Assembly: GCA_900555375.1 (NCBI GenBank)
Contig: USLC01000007.1
Coordinates: forward strand, 1-15,219
Direction of reading: 5' to 3'
Length of the DNA stretch: 15,219 nt
From: an uncultured Eubacteriales bacterium
GTDB taxonomy: Bacteria > Bacillota > Clostridia > Monoglobales > Monoglobaceae
Positions 6,658 to 13,783 of the stretch are shown in pieces. The position numbers and the translations under genes are program-made. How positions within the stretch are numbered: position 1 is the stretch's first letter; every line of letters begins with the position of its first letter. The notes beneath the pieces were generated by a model. The model did not search any database, was not told the DNA's origin, and was given only the letters and a program-made list of their open reading frames with translations.

Positions 6658-7989
6658 TTGTTAAAAAAAGTTTCTTTGGCATCTTTGGGATGTTCAAAAA
6701 ATTTGGTTGATGCCGAACATATGCTCGGCATTTTGTCAGAGCACGGATTTGAGATAGTTGAAAACGAAGAGGACGCAGATGTAATAATTGTAAACACCTG
6801 CACTTTTATAGAATCCGCAAAGAATGAGTCAATCGAGTGTATTTTAGAGCTTTCTCAATATAAAAATAGCGGCAATTGCAAAGCGTTAATCGTTACGGGT
6901 TGTATGGCTCAGAGATATAAAGAACAGATTTTATCCGAAATGCCGGAGGTTGACGCCGTTATAGGCACAAACGAATATGATAAAATTGCAGATGTCATAG
7001 CCGAGCTTGACAACGATAAAACCGACATTTTATGGTGCGGCGCAGGCTGCCCCGACGAGCAGAATATGCCGCGAATCCGCACCACTCCGTCTTATACGGC
7101 GTATCTTAAAATTGCCGAAGGCTGTGACAATCACTGTACTTATTGTGTTATTCCGTCCATCCGCGGCAGATACAAAAGCCGTAAAATCGAGGACATCGTA
7201 TCCGAAGCGGAAAAGCTTGTCTCGGACGGAGTGCGCGAGCTTGTGGTTATCGCACAGGATACCACTGCCTACGGCAAGGATATCTACGGTGAGTTCTGTT
7301 TGCCAAAGCTTTTAAAAAAGCTTTGCTCAATCGAAAAGGCGGAATGGGTAAGAGTTCACTACTGCTATCCCGAGCTTATGACCGATGAGCTTATCGAAGT
7401 ATTTAAAACCGAGCCAAAGCTTTGCAATTATTTTGACATTCCCATTCAGCATTGCAGTGACAAAATACTTAAAAGAATGGGTAGGCGCACAAACAAGGCG
7501 CAGATTATCGGGCTGATAGACAAAATCCGCCGTGAAATCCCGAACGCCGCAATCAGGACTTCTCTGATCGCCGGCTTCCCCGGAGAGAGCGAATCCGATT
7601 TTGAAGAGCTTTGCGATTTTGTCCGCGAAGTCCGCTTTGAAAGGCTTGGCGTATTTGCATACTCACGCGAGGAGGACACCCCCGCCTACGGCTTTGACAA
7701 TCAGATTGACGAGGACGAGAAAGAGCGCCGCCGCGACCTGATTATGATGATTCAGTCAGAGATTGCCGAAGAACAGAATGCCAAAAAGATAAACTCTGTC
7801 GTCCGCGTTCTTGTTGAGGGAAAGGACGAAATAATTAAAAGCTTCTACGGCAGAACCTATGCGGACTCTGAAGAAATAGACGGCAAGGTCTTCTTTAAAT
7901 CCGACCGTAATCCGCTGCCCGGAAAGTTTGTAAACGTGAAAGTTGAACAGACGATGGAGTACGATTTGTTCGGAACCGAATGTGAATAA
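6658..7989 (+). CDS. rimO: Ribosomal protein S12 methylthiotransferase RimO
   Basis: A radical SAM enzyme with two 4Fe-4S clusters that methylthiolates an aspartate of ribosomal protein S12 (Asp89 in E. coli). The 443 residues contain the N-terminal UPF0004 domain with cluster cysteines C12 (in SLGCSKNLVDAE, the signature that separates RimO from MiaB/MtaB), C48 (NTCTF) and C82 (TGCMAQ). The radical SAM motif EGCDNHCTYC supplies C156, C160 and C163. RTSLIAGFPGE (about residues 301-311) lies in the barrel, and a TRAM domain ends the protein (~375-440). The start is TTG at 6658 with GGAAG 7 bases upstream; the ATG at 6651 is out of frame. pgsA follows after about 40 bases. Confidence 0.95.
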   Translation: MLKKVSLASLGCSKNLVDAEHMLGILSEHGFEIVENEEDADVIIVNTCTFIESAKNESIECILELSQYKNSGNCKALIVTGCMAQRYKEQILSEMPEVDAVIGTNEYDKIADVIAELDNDKTDILWCGAGCPDEQNMPRIRTTPSYTAYLKIAEGCDNHCTYCVIPSIRGRYKSRKIEDIVSEAEKLVSDGVRELVVIAQDTTAYGKDIYGEFCLPKLLKKLCSIEKAEWVRVHYCYPELMTDELIEVFKTEPKLCNYFDIPIQHCSDKILKRMGRRTNKAQIIGLIDKIRREIPNAAIRTSLIAGFPGESESDFEELCDFVREVRFERLGVFAYSREEDTPAYGFDNQIDEDEKERRRDLIMMIQSEIAEEQNAKKINSVVRVLVEGKDEIIKSFYGRTYADSEEIDGKVFFKSDRNPLPGKFVNVKVEQTMEYDLFGTECE

Positions 7990-8030
7990 TTTTACGCCGT
8001 TTTATGCGGCAGAAAGGCTGTGATTTAGCT

Positions 8031-8594
8031 ATGAACACTCCAAATAAGCTGACTGTTCTGCGTGTTGTTCTTATTCCGATATTTATGATATTTTATCTGT
8101 CGGGCAGAGAATGGTCTGTTTATGCCGCTCTGATTGTCTTTGGTTTGGCTGCGGCTACCGACCGTCTTGACGGAAAGCTTGCGCGCAAGTATAATCAGAT
8201 AACAACCTTCGGCAAGCTTATGGACCCGCTTGCGGACAAAATTCTTATAATGTCCGCCCTTATCTGCTTTGTTCAAAGAGATATTAAATATATAGGCGCA
8301 GGCGTTGTGATGGTGATTCTTGCGCGCGAGCTTCTTGTTACAGGCATCCGCACTCTTGCGATGGGCGAAAACACCGTCATTGCCGCAAGTCCCTGGGGAA
8401 AAGCAAAAACCGTTTCACAGTTTATTCTTGTTATATCCGTTATGGTCTTTGAAGCGGTTGAGTTTCATCTCCCTCAGTTCGGCGGAATGTTTAATTCAAT
8501 AACCCTTGTTATAGTTGTTGCCGTTGTTTTACTGACCGTATATTCCGGCTGGGACTATATATGGAAGAACAGAAGCCTTTTAACCTTTAAATAA
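8031..8594 (+). CDS. pgsA: CDP-diacylglycerol-glycerol-3-phosphate 3-phosphatidyltransferase
   Basis: PgsA makes phosphatidylglycerol phosphate from CDP-diacylglycerol and glycerol-3-phosphate in the membrane, the committed step to phosphatidylglycerol and cardiolipin. The CDP-alcohol phosphatidyltransferase signature is complete: D-x2-DG-x2-AR-x8-G-x3-D-x3-D, from TDRLDGKLAR through GKLMDPLAD. N-terminal NKLTVLRVVLIP is typical, and several hydrophobic segments follow. I place the start at ATG 8031 (187 residues). An upstream in-frame ATG at 8004 would add nine polar residues but has no ribosome site, while AAAGG at 8013-8017 favours 8031. A short GCCG/CGGC hairpin (7996-8010) lies upstream. 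plsX follows after 20 bases, so phospholipid genes are grouped. Confidence 0.94.
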   Translation: MNTPNKLTVLRVVLIPIFMIFYLSGREWSVYAALIVFGLAAATDRLDGKLARKYNQITTFGKLMDPLADKILIMSALICFVQRDIKYIGAGVVMVILARELLVTGIRTLAMGENTVIAASPWGKAKTVSQFILVISVMVFEAVEFHLPQFGGMFNSITLVIVVAVVLLTVYSGWDYIWKNRSLLTFK

Positions 8595-8614
8595 AAAGAG
8601 AGGATTGATACCTA

Positions 8615-9628
8615 ATGAAGATAATTGTAGACGCAATGGGCGGCGACAACGCTCCCGCAGAAATTGTCCGCGGTTGCATCGAGGGTGTAAAAAAACTTGA
8701 TATAGAGCTTGTGCTGGTCGGCAAGCAAGAGCTGATAGAAGCCGAGCTTAAAAAGAATAATTATTCGGGAAGTGCAATAACAATTGTAAACGCCGATGAG
8801 GTAATAAGCGGCGATGACGACCCGATTACCGCAGTAAGACACAAGAAAAAATCATCTATGCACATAGGTCTGACGCTTGCCGCCAAGGGCGAGGGCGACG
8901 CATTTGTAAGCGCGGGCAACACGGGCGCGCTTATCTCGGGCGCAACGCTTATAGTAAAGCGCATCCCCGGAATCCGCCGCGCGGCGCTTGCCCCTGTTCT
9001 GCCAAGCAGCGAGGGCTTTTACCTGCTGATTGACTCGGGCGCAAACGCGGAATGTACCGCAGACTTTTTAAAACAGTTTGCTATTATGGGTTCTGTCTAT
9101 ATGCAAAAGTTTATGGATATGCCCTCTCCCAGAGTAGGGCTTGTCAACATAGGCACGGAAGAAGACAAGGGCACAGACACAATCCGTGCGGCACATAAGC
9201 TTTTAAAAGACACACCGATAAACTACATAGGATATGTCGAAGCCCGCGAAATTCCTCTCGGCGGAGCAGATGTGGTTGTGTGCGACGGTTTTACGGGAAA
9301 CGTTTTGCTTAAGTTTATGGAGGGACTTGCCTCTGCCTTCGGCAAGATGCTTAAAGGCATTTTTTACAAGAACACCAAGTCCAAGCTTGCCGCCCTTGCC
9401 GTCAAAGACGGCATAAGCGATATGAAAAAAAGTATGGATTATAAAGAGCACGGCGGCGCGCCCGTTCTCGGCGTTCGCAAGCCCGTTATAAAGGCTCACG
9501 GAAGCTCAGACGCAAGGGCATTTTTCAGCGCTCTGCGGCAGACAAAAAAGCTTGTTGAATGTAATCTGGTCGAGAATATTACAAGCGGAATAGCACAATT
9601 CAACTCCGAAACCGAGGCATCGGAATAG
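8615..9628 (+). CDS. plsX: Phosphate acyltransferase PlsX
   Basis: PlsX converts acyl-ACP to acyl-phosphate, the substrate PlsY uses to acylate glycerol-3-phosphate; it is a peripheral membrane protein. The 337 residues begin KIIVDAMGGDNAP and contain VSAGNTGALISGA (98-110), RVGLVNIGTEEDKG (173-186) and VVCDGFTGN (221-229), all characteristic. Length is normal. An AGAGAGG ribosome site lies about 10 bases upstream. No clear terminator follows, but acpP, 131 bases on, has its own promoter; fabD and the other fab genes often found next to plsX are absent. Confidence 0.96.
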   Translation: MKIIVDAMGGDNAPAEIVRGCIEGVKKLDIELVLVGKQELIEAELKKNNYSGSAITIVNADEVISGDDDPITAVRHKKKSSMHIGLTLAAKGEGDAFVSAGNTGALISGATLIVKRIPGIRRAALAPVLPSSEGFYLLIDSGANAECTADFLKQFAIMGSVYMQKFMDMPSPRVGLVNIGTEEDKGTDTIRAAHKLLKDTPINYIGYVEAREIPLGGADVVVCDGFTGNVLLKFMEGLASAFGKMLKGIFYKNTKSKLAALAVKDGISDMKKSMDYKEHGGAPVLGVRKPVIKAHGSSDARAFFSALRQTKKLVECNLVENITSGIAQFNSETEASE

Positions 9629-9687
9629 TTTTTGTGATTTTCGTCAAATTTTACAATAAAAAATGCTAAATATTACGCATATTAATA

Positions 9688-9716
9688 TTGACTAAAGGAA
9701 ATTTCTGTGATATAGT
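9688..9716 (+). promoter_or_regulatory. Predicted sigma-A promoter for acpP-rnc
   Basis: TTGACT (9688-9693), 17 bases, TATAGT (9711-9716), extended -10 TG at 9708-9709. Transcription start is predicted near 9723, giving a leader of about 37 bases. No FapR-like operator was recognised. The remainder of the 9629-9759 gap is plain AT-rich DNA. Confidence 0.7.
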
Positions 9717-9759
9717 GTGTGTACGATATATAAATACTTAGTTTCAGGAGGCGAATATA

Positions 9760-9996
9760 ATGGACGATATTTTTGAAAAAGTTAAAGAGCTTACCGTAGA
9801 AGAACTCGGAGTATCAGCAGATATGATTACACCCGAAACTTCCTTTGCCGACGATTTGGAAGCAGACTCGCTGGATCTTATGCAGCTTATGATGGCGATT
9901 GAGGGCGAGTTTGACCTTGATGAAATCTCTGACGAAGATGCAGAAAACATTGTTACCGTCAATGACGCTGTTACGTATATATACGACAGACTTTAA
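9760..9996 (+). CDS. acpP: Acyl carrier protein
   Basis: This small acidic carrier of fatty-acyl chains has 78 residues and the phosphopantetheine serine S37 in LEADSLDLMQL. Helices 2 and 3 end with the usual ISDEDAENIVTVNDAVTYI pattern. It serves fatty acid synthesis and supplies acyl-ACP to PlsX just upstream. AGGAGG (9746-9751) lies 8 bases before the ATG. The acpP-rnc order matches other Firmicutes. Confidence 0.97.
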   Translation: MDDIFEKVKELTVEELGVSADMITPETSFADDLEADSLDLMQLMMAIEGEFDLDEISDEDAENIVTVNDAVTYIYDRL

Positions 9997-9997
9997 T

Positions 9998-10037
9998 TTT
10001 TACAGACGGCGGTTAAGTTTTGCCGCCGTCTGTAAAA
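9998..10037 (+). promoter_or_regulatory. Long perfect hairpin between acpP and rnc
   Basis: Bases 9998-10012 pair with 10023-10037 through 15 uninterrupted base pairs, including ACAGACGGCGG against CCGCCGTCTGT, around a 10-base loop. No U-run follows the descending arm, so it is a poor intrinsic terminator on either strand. It starts 2 bases after the acpP stop and shares its last four bases (AAAA) with the next hairpin. Possible roles are 3' protection of acpP mRNA or an RNase III processing site. Confidence 0.8.
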
Positions 10038-10092
10038 TCACCCGGAAATCTGCATCGGATACGGTGCATTTTTCCGGGTGATTTTACTTTAT
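10034..10092 (+). terminator. Second long hairpin, possible leaky terminator before rnc
   Basis: AAAATCACCCGGAAA (10034-10048) pairs perfectly with 10071-10085. After a 2x2 internal loop, a second stem follows (TGCATC 10051-10056 with GGTGCA 10063-10068, one T-G) and a 6-base apical loop. The full structure is about 23 base-pair steps long. The descending arm ends in ATTTTACTTTATTT, which can act as a U-rich tract, so partial termination before rnc is plausible. No promoter is visible between it and the rnc ATG. Confidence 0.7.
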
Positions 10093-10110
10093 TTATAAAG
10101 GAGAATCACT

Positions 10111-10767
10111 ATGAATATCGGTTATGAATTTAAAAACAAAAAACTGCTTGACGTTGCCCTAACCCATATTTCACTTGCAAATGAGAAAAATATCGAAAGC
10201 AACCAAAGACTTGAATTTTTAGGAGACAGCATCCTATCGTTTGTTGTTGCCGAATATATCTATAACAAATTTACAAATCTTGCGGAAGGACGGCTTACCG
10301 AGGTTCGCGCCGAAGCGGTATGCGAAAGGTCTCTTGCCGAAGCGGCAAAAAAGATGGACTTGGGAAGCGCCGTCAAATTCGGCAAGTCCGAAAGCGGAGT
10401 CGGGGCGGATAAGCCGTCTATCCTCTGTGACACATACGAAGCGGTGCTTGGCGCAATATATCTGGACGGCGGAATCGAACCTGCGCGGAAGTGGATAATG
10501 AATAATTTAAAGGAAACCATAGAGGACGCAAAGCTTGTACACTTTCACAATTACAAGTCAGAGATTCAAAATTACTTCCAAAAGCGCGATAAGGGCACAG
10601 ATGTCGTAACTTATACCTTGGTCGAGCGCAAAGGACCCGACCATATGCCCGTTTTTAAAGTAAATGCCGTCTACCGCAGCAATATAATCGGCACGGGCAG
10701 CGGAAAAAATCTTAAATCCGCCGAACAGGCGGCAGCAAAGGTTGCGGCGGAAAGGTATATCAAATAG
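10111..10767 (+). CDS. rnc: Ribonuclease III
   Basis: The enzyme cuts double-stranded RNA in rRNA precursors and structured mRNAs. The 218 residues show the RNase III signature NQRLEFLGDS with E35 and D39, and the second catalytic pair D107 and E110 in CDTYEAVLGA. A C-terminal double-stranded RNA binding domain follows (~148-218; NYKSEIQNYFQK, FKVNAVY, SAEQAAAKVAAERYI). AAAGGAG (10097-10103) precedes the ATG by 7 bases. The gene is slightly short at the N-terminus relative to many homologs but has all catalytic residues. The next gene starts directly at its stop codon. Two long hairpins upstream raise the possibility of self-regulation by cleavage. Confidence 0.97.
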   Translation: MNIGYEFKNKKLLDVALTHISLANEKNIESNQRLEFLGDSILSFVVAEYIYNKFTNLAEGRLTEVRAEAVCERSLAEAAKKMDLGSAVKFGKSESGVGADKPSILCDTYEAVLGAIYLDGGIEPARKWIMNNLKETIEDAKLVHFHNYKSEIQNYFQKRDKGTDVVTYTLVERKGPDHMPVFKVNAVYRSNIIGTGSGKNLKSAEQAAAKVAAERYIK

Positions 10768-11743
10768 ATGAAGAAATATAATATTCCTGTTTTTATTCCT
10801 CACAATGGCTGCCCCAACGACTGCGTTTTCTGCAATCAGCGCACGATATCGGGAACGCGGGAATTTCACGAGGAGGAGGCGCGCGGCATAATAGAACGTG
10901 CGTATAATCAAAGACTATTTAAGCTTTTTGCCGAAAGGCAACCGTCATATTGAGATTGCCTTCTTCGGCGGAAGTTTTACCGGGCTTCCTCTTGATCTAC
11001 AGGAGGAATTTTTAAAAGTCGCCCATAAATACCGCCGCGAGACGGATGGGATAAGGATGTCAACCAGACCCGATTATATAAACGATGGCGTTTTAACATT
11101 ATGCAAAAAATATAATGTCAAAACAATCGAGCTGGGTCTGCAATCCTCAGACGATAACGTGCTTGCAAAAAACAACCGCGGTCACGTATTTGCCGATACT
11201 GTCGCCGCCGCATCTTTAATCAAAAAATACGGCATAGATTTGGGGCTTCAGATGATGATAGGTATGTACGCCTCAGACCCCGATACCGACTTGAAAACCG
11301 CTTATGACACCGCCGCGCTTTGTCCTGTCTGCGTCAGAATTTATCCGACCATAACGCTTGTCGGCACGTGCCTTGAGGAATACTACAGATGCGGCAAATA
11401 CAAGCCCTACAACTTGCAGACAGCAATATCGGTAACGGATAAAGTTATGCGTGTATTTGAAGAAAAAAATATAGAAATAATCCGCGTCGGTCTGCACTCC
11501 GATGAAAGTCTTACAAGCGGCAGTATTGTTGCGGGGCCTTATCACCCCGCCTTCCGCGAGCTGGTCTTGTGCAAACGGCAGCGCGATAAAATTGAGCGTG
11601 ATATAATAAAAAATAATCTGCACGACTGTGATTATGCGGTCTGCGCCGCACCGTTCGAGGACTCGGTCATTATCGGTCACAAACGCTGCAACGCAAAATA
11701 TTTTAAGGAAAGATATAATATAAATCTTAAAATTGTCCGTTAA
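10768..11743 (+). pseudogene. Frameshifted radical SAM protein (Elp3/COG1243-like)
   Basis: Frame 1 (10768-10953) encodes the N-terminus with the radical SAM motif CPNDCVFC (C15, C19, C22) in FIPHNGCPNDCVFCNQ, then drifts into non-homologous residues and stops at TGA 10951. The +1 frame carries the rest to the TAA at 11741-11743: LPKGNRHIEIAFFGGSFTG, RMSTRPDYIND, VKTIELGLQS, QMMIGMY and RIYPT. Removing one base near 10900-10904 (for example T10903) joins them as ERAIIKDYLSFLPKGN, giving one protein of about 324 residues. The family is the short bacterial Elp3-like radical SAM protein often found next to rnc in Clostridia; its substrate is not established, and no acetyltransferase domain is present. 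ATG 10768 abuts the rnc stop with no gap. The rest of the gene is well conserved, so a sequencing or assembly error is as likely as a real mutation. Confidence 0.82.
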
Positions 11744-11748
11744 AAATA

Positions 11749-11771
11749 AAGCGGCGCGTATCGCGCCGCTT
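11749..11771 (-). terminator. Terminator shared by the two convergent operons
   Basis: AAGCGGCGCG (11749-11758) pairs with CGCGCCGCTT (11762-11771) around a 3-base loop. On the - strand it is followed by TTTATTTTTAACGG, a good U-tract, so it mainly ends the glyA-rarA-ruvX-DUF1292 unit. On the + strand the downstream CTGTTATG is poor, so rightward termination would be weaker. Confidence 0.85.
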
Positions 11772-11774
11772 CTG

Positions 11775-12062
11775 TTATGCCTCGAAATCAAATTTATCGG
11801 CATTTCTGTCTCTGAAAATATCATACACCGCTGACAAAATATCGGCGTCAAAAATTTGGGAAAGAACCGATTCGCCGCTTCCGTCATCCTCTGTTCTGAA
11901 GATAACGATTTCGGTCACTTCCTCCTCGTTTTCGTCATAAGGAATACAAATAACATACTCGTCGTCCTTATACAAAACCGTATCGAGATGTTCAAAAACG
12001 GTCTTATTTCCGTCTTCATCATATAAATCTATTAAATATTCATTTTCGGGTAATTCTGCCAT
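11775..12062 (-). CDS. DUF1292 family protein (YrzB-like)
   Basis: A highly acidic 95-residue protein with the DUF1292 pattern: NEYLIDLYDEDGNKTVFEHL, then DTVLYKDDEYVICIPYDE, EVTEIVIFR, and a helical C-terminal segment. Family function is unknown; proteins of this type (B. subtilis YrzB) are encoded directly after ruvX, as here, 24 bases downstream of it. An AGAGAGG ribosome site lies 9 bases or so before the ATG. The gene ends 3 bases before the operon terminator. No membrane segment or signal is seen. Confidence 0.85.
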   Translation of the reverse strand: MAELPENEYLIDLYDEDGNKTVFEHLDTVLYKDDEYVICIPYDENEEEVTEIVIFRTEDDGSGESVLSQIFDADILSAVYDIFRDRNADKFDFEA

Positions 12063-12086
12063 ATACTAATACCTCTCTTTTATTTT

Positions 12087-12497
12087 TTACTTTAAACTGT
12101 CTAAATATCCCTGAAGAATATAAGCCGCCGAGATACTGTCAACGCTTTCTTTGCGCTTCTTTCCGCGGACATTGGTCTCGTTCATCAGATTATGCGCCGA
12201 AACGGTTGTCAGTCTCTCGTCCCATAAAATTATCGGAATGTCGCTGAGCTCTTTTATAAGCCCGGCAAGCCGCTGCGTTTTTTCGGCTCTGGGTCCCAGG
12301 CTTCCGTTCATATTTTTCGGATAGCCGAGGACAATTTTCTCGGCATTCAGTTCCTTTGCAAGCTCTGCCGTATGTTCCGCAACCTCTTTTATATTTCCGC
12401 TTTTAAATGCCCCGACAACGCTTGCGCCGAAGCCGAGCGCGTCGGATATCGCGTAGCCCGTTCTGCTGTCGCCGAAGTCAACCCCAAGTATCTTCAT
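12087..12497 (-). CDS. ruvX: RuvX/YqgF, Holliday junction resolvase-like nuclease
   Basis: A 136-residue RNase H-fold protein of the YqgF family, implicated in pre-16S rRNA 5' end maturation and proposed as a junction resolvase. Key motifs: ILGVDFGDSRTGYAISD with D7, VLGYPKNMNGSLGPRAE (56-72), LWDERLTT with D93/E94, and VDSISAAYIL with D120. All likely metal ligands are present. A TGAGGAC ribosome site precedes the ATG. It starts 14 bases after the rarA stop, so the two are co-transcribed, followed by the DUF1292 gene. Confidence 0.94.
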   Translation of the reverse strand: MKILGVDFGDSRTGYAISDALGFGASVVGAFKSGNIKEVAEHTAELAKELNAEKIVLGYPKNMNGSLGPRAEKTQRLAGLIKELSDIPIILWDERLTTVSAHNLMNETNVRGKKRKESVDSISAAYILQGYLDSLK

Positions 12498-12511
12498 ATT
12501 CTGTCCTCACA

Positions 12512-13783
12512 TCATTTATTTTTTATCTTATCCCAATATTCTTTTGCACTTTGCTCTGCCTTATTCCGCCCGTATTCATAATATCTTTTATCCTTTATTT
12601 TGTCGGGCAGGTACTGCTGAACAACATAATGATTCGGATAATCGTGCGGATATATGTAGTTTTGCCCTTTGGGCAGGTCGCCCTCGCCATCGTAATGAAC
12701 ATTTTGCAGCTGCCTCGGAATATTGCCCGTATCTATGTGTTCAAGATCATAAAGGGCGGCGTCAATCGCCTTGTCTGCAGAATTTGACTTAGGCGCGGTG
12801 GCAAGCAATATTGTCGCCTCGGCAAGCGGAATACGCGCCTCCGGGAAGCCAAGCATCAGCGCGCTGTCAACGCACGCCTTTACCACCGTTATCGCCGCGG
12901 GATAGGCAAGCCCTATATCCTCACACGCAATCACCATAAGCCTTCGGCAAATCGATTGTATATCGTCCGCCGCAACAAGCCGCGCAAGATAATGTACTGC
13001 CGCGTCGGGGTCGCTTCCTCTGATTGATTTCTGAAAAGCGCTTAAAATATCATAATGGCTGTCGCCCATTTTGTCATACTTAATAATCTTTTTTTGCGTA
13101 CATTGCTCGACCGTATCGGCTGGCAGATGAAGCTTTCCGTCACTTTCCGGCGGCGTGTATCCGACAGCAAGCTCTAACGAATTAAGCGCCCTTCTTACAT
13201 CTCCGCCGCTTCTCTCGGCAAGCAGACTTAAAAAGTCTGCATCCGATTCAATCGAGTCTTCGCCGATTTCTTTTTCGATAATTCCAAGCGCACGAACCAG
13301 AACCTGCTTAATATCCTCTGTTTTAAGCGGACGAAATTCAAACACCGTGCTTCGGCTGAGTATCGCATTGTATACGTAAAAATACGGATTTTCGGTTGTG
13401 CTTGCAATAAGTGTAATCCGCCCGTTTTCAGTATACTCTAAAAGTGACTGCTGCTGCTTTTTGTTAAAATTCTGAATCTCGTCAAGATATAACAAAACGC
13501 CTTCCTGGCCAAGCAAGCCCTCGCTCTCTTTCACAATGGCTTTTATATCCGAAACCGACGCGTTTGTCGCATTAAGCTTATACAAAGGTCTGTTTGAAAT
13601 TTTTGCCGCAATATTGGCAACGGTTGTTTTACCCGTCCCCGAAGGACCGTAAAAAATCATACTCGGGATATTTCCGCTTTCGATTATATTACGCAGAATC
13701 CGCCCTTTGCCGAGTATGTGCTTTTGCCCCGCAACATCGTCAAGACAGGTGGGGCGGATTCTGTCGGCAAGCGGCTTATTCAT
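12512..13783 (-). CDS. rarA: Replication-associated recombination protein RarA (MgsA)
   Basis: A clamp-loader-like AAA+ ATPase acting at stalled replication forks. With the start at 13783 it has 423 residues: NKPLADRIRPTCLDDVAGQKHIL at the N-terminus (key motif PLADRIRP 4-11), Walker A GPSGTGKT (46-53), Walker B LLYLDEI with D101/E102, sensor 1 IASTTENP (126-133), LSRS with the likely arginine finger R144, then the RarA-specific C-terminal tetramerisation region ending in a DYPNHYVVQQYLP motif. The frame is open 21 codons further upstream, but those residues overlap glyA and are not RarA-like. The chosen start overlaps the glyA end by 8 bases, and its ribosome site is weak (AAGAAG), suggesting translational coupling. 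Confidence 0.94.
   Translation of the reverse strand: MNKPLADRIRPTCLDDVAGQKHILGKGRILRNIIESGNIPSMIFYGPSGTGKTTVANIAAKISNRPLYKLNATNASVSDIKAIVKESEGLLGQEGVLLYLDEIQNFNKKQQQSLLEYTENGRITLIASTTENPYFYVYNAILSRSTVFEFRPLKTEDIKQVLVRALGIIEKEIGEDSIESDADFLSLLAERSGGDVRRALNSLELAVGYTPPESDGKLHLPADTVEQCTQKKIIKYDKMGDSHYDILSAFQKSIRGSDPDAAVHYLARLVAADDIQSICRRLMVIACEDIGLAYPAAITVVKACVDSALMLGFPEARIPLAEATILLATAPKSNSADKAIDAALYDLEHIDTGNIPRQLQNVHYDGEGDLPKGQNYIYPHDYPNHYVVQQYLPDKIKDKRYYEYGRNKAEQSAKEYWDKIKNK

Noticed and set aside
8004..8030. Nine-codon extension of pgsA from ATG 8004
   Set aside because: It has no ribosome site, lies in a small hairpin, and the added residues are not family-like.
10934..10956. Possible programmed +1 frameshift at TAT TGA (prfB-like) in the radical SAM gene
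   Set aside because: An AAAGG lies upstream and TGA is the stop, but shifting there would leave non-homologous residues in place of the LPKGNRH segment, which the +1 frame encodes well before the stop. An upstream one-base indel fits better.
11273..11887. 204-residue - strand ORF
   Set aside because: It is antisense to the radical SAM gene, crosses the shared terminator and overlaps the DUF1292 gene; no family resemblance.
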